Shown here: positions 43,496-43,520 of the stretch, piece after piece
Layout of the letters: each line of letters begins with the position of its first letter
Position numbering within the stretch: the stretch's first letter is position 1
DNA from: Photobacterium galatheae
Lineage (GTDB): Bacteria; Pseudomonadota; Gammaproteobacteria; Enterobacterales; Vibrionaceae
Length of the DNA stretch: 43,520 nt
NCBI RefSeq assembly: GCF_000695255.1
Contig: NZ_JMIB01000016.1
Location: forward strand, 1-43,520
Direction: 5' to 3'
Notes under the pieces: model-generated
What the model was told of the DNA's origin: nothing
The model's database searches: none
Seen by the model: the letters and a program-made list of their open reading frames with translations, nothing else
Program-made: the position numbers and the translations under genes

Positions 43496-43520
43496 TTATT
43501 CAACGATCTTAGCAACAACA
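43496..43520 (-). CDS. tuf: Elongation factor Tu, C-terminal end (partial)
   Basis: Only the last seven codons and the stop are in the window: they read VVAKIVE-stop on the minus strand, the usual end of gammaproteobacterial EF-Tu after GAGVVAK. A tuf gene stands before secE-nusG in E. coli and Vibrio, which supports the call. Confidence 0.75.

Overview
The window is a chromosomal housekeeping segment from a gammaproteobacterium, most likely a member of the Vibrionaceae (Photobacterium/Salinivibrio/Grimontia-like). The reasons are near E. coli/Vibrio-identical lengths and sequences for Fis, HupA, AccB/AccC, RpoB/RpoC and the ribosomal proteins, the gene order accBC-yhdT-panF-prmA-dusB-fis and hupA/yjaG/hemE/nudC/rsd/rpoBC, and an acetate-switch sensor of the CrbS type next to acs. 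Genus cannot be fixed from the sequence alone. I see no prophage, insertion sequence, CRISPR array, tRNA or rRNA gene.

Region 1 (1-9867), acetate utilisation: a small palindromic intergenic repeat, then on the minus strand a hybrid sensor kinase with a Na+/solute-symporter-like membrane domain (CrbS type) and an MFS transporter. Divergent from these, on the plus strand, are a cNMP-binding/CBS/nucleotidyltransferase (DUF294) protein, a DnaQ-like exonuclease, and acetyl-CoA synthetase (acs). The two plus-strand promoter regions share a CTAAAGTC-N3-T-N-GAG element that is a candidate response-regulator site.

Region 2 (9868-17115), plus strand: aroQ-accB-accC (3-dehydroquinase and two acetyl-CoA carboxylase subunits) behind a 450-base leader/promoter region; yhdT-panF (pantothenate uptake, feeding CoA); prmA (methylase of ribosomal protein L11, whose gene rplK is also in this window); and dusB-fis behind a promoter with a GC-rich discriminator and an adjoining near-consensus Fis site.

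Region 3 (17116-25920): on the minus strand a chemoreceptor, ppnP and zntR. On the plus strand is purH-purD with a clear PurR operator overlapping the promoter. On the minus strand come hupA and a DUF1481 lipoprotein, and on the plus strand a CNNM/CBS membrane protein.

Region 4 (25921-31372): yjaG (minus); a 2-hydroxyacid dehydrogenase plus an Fe-S uracil-DNA-glycosylase-family protein (plus); hemE (minus); an unrecognised 59-residue small ORF (plus); and nudC (minus) divergent from rsd (plus).

Region 5 (31373-43520), all minus strand: tuf (last codons only), secE-nusG, rplK-rplA, rplJ-rplL and rpoB-rpoC, the classical transcription/translation cluster. Recognisable controls are the rplK promoter, the rplJ promoter with its L10 leader, and the rplL-rpoB attenuator hairpin. 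Rsd, the sigma-70 sequestering protein, is convergent with rpoC and shares a bidirectional terminator with it.

No clearly novel system is present. The items most worth checking are the shared promoter motif of the acetate cluster, the 59-residue ORF, several structured leaders (purH, aroQ, rpoB-rpoC gap), and the palindromic repeat at the left end.
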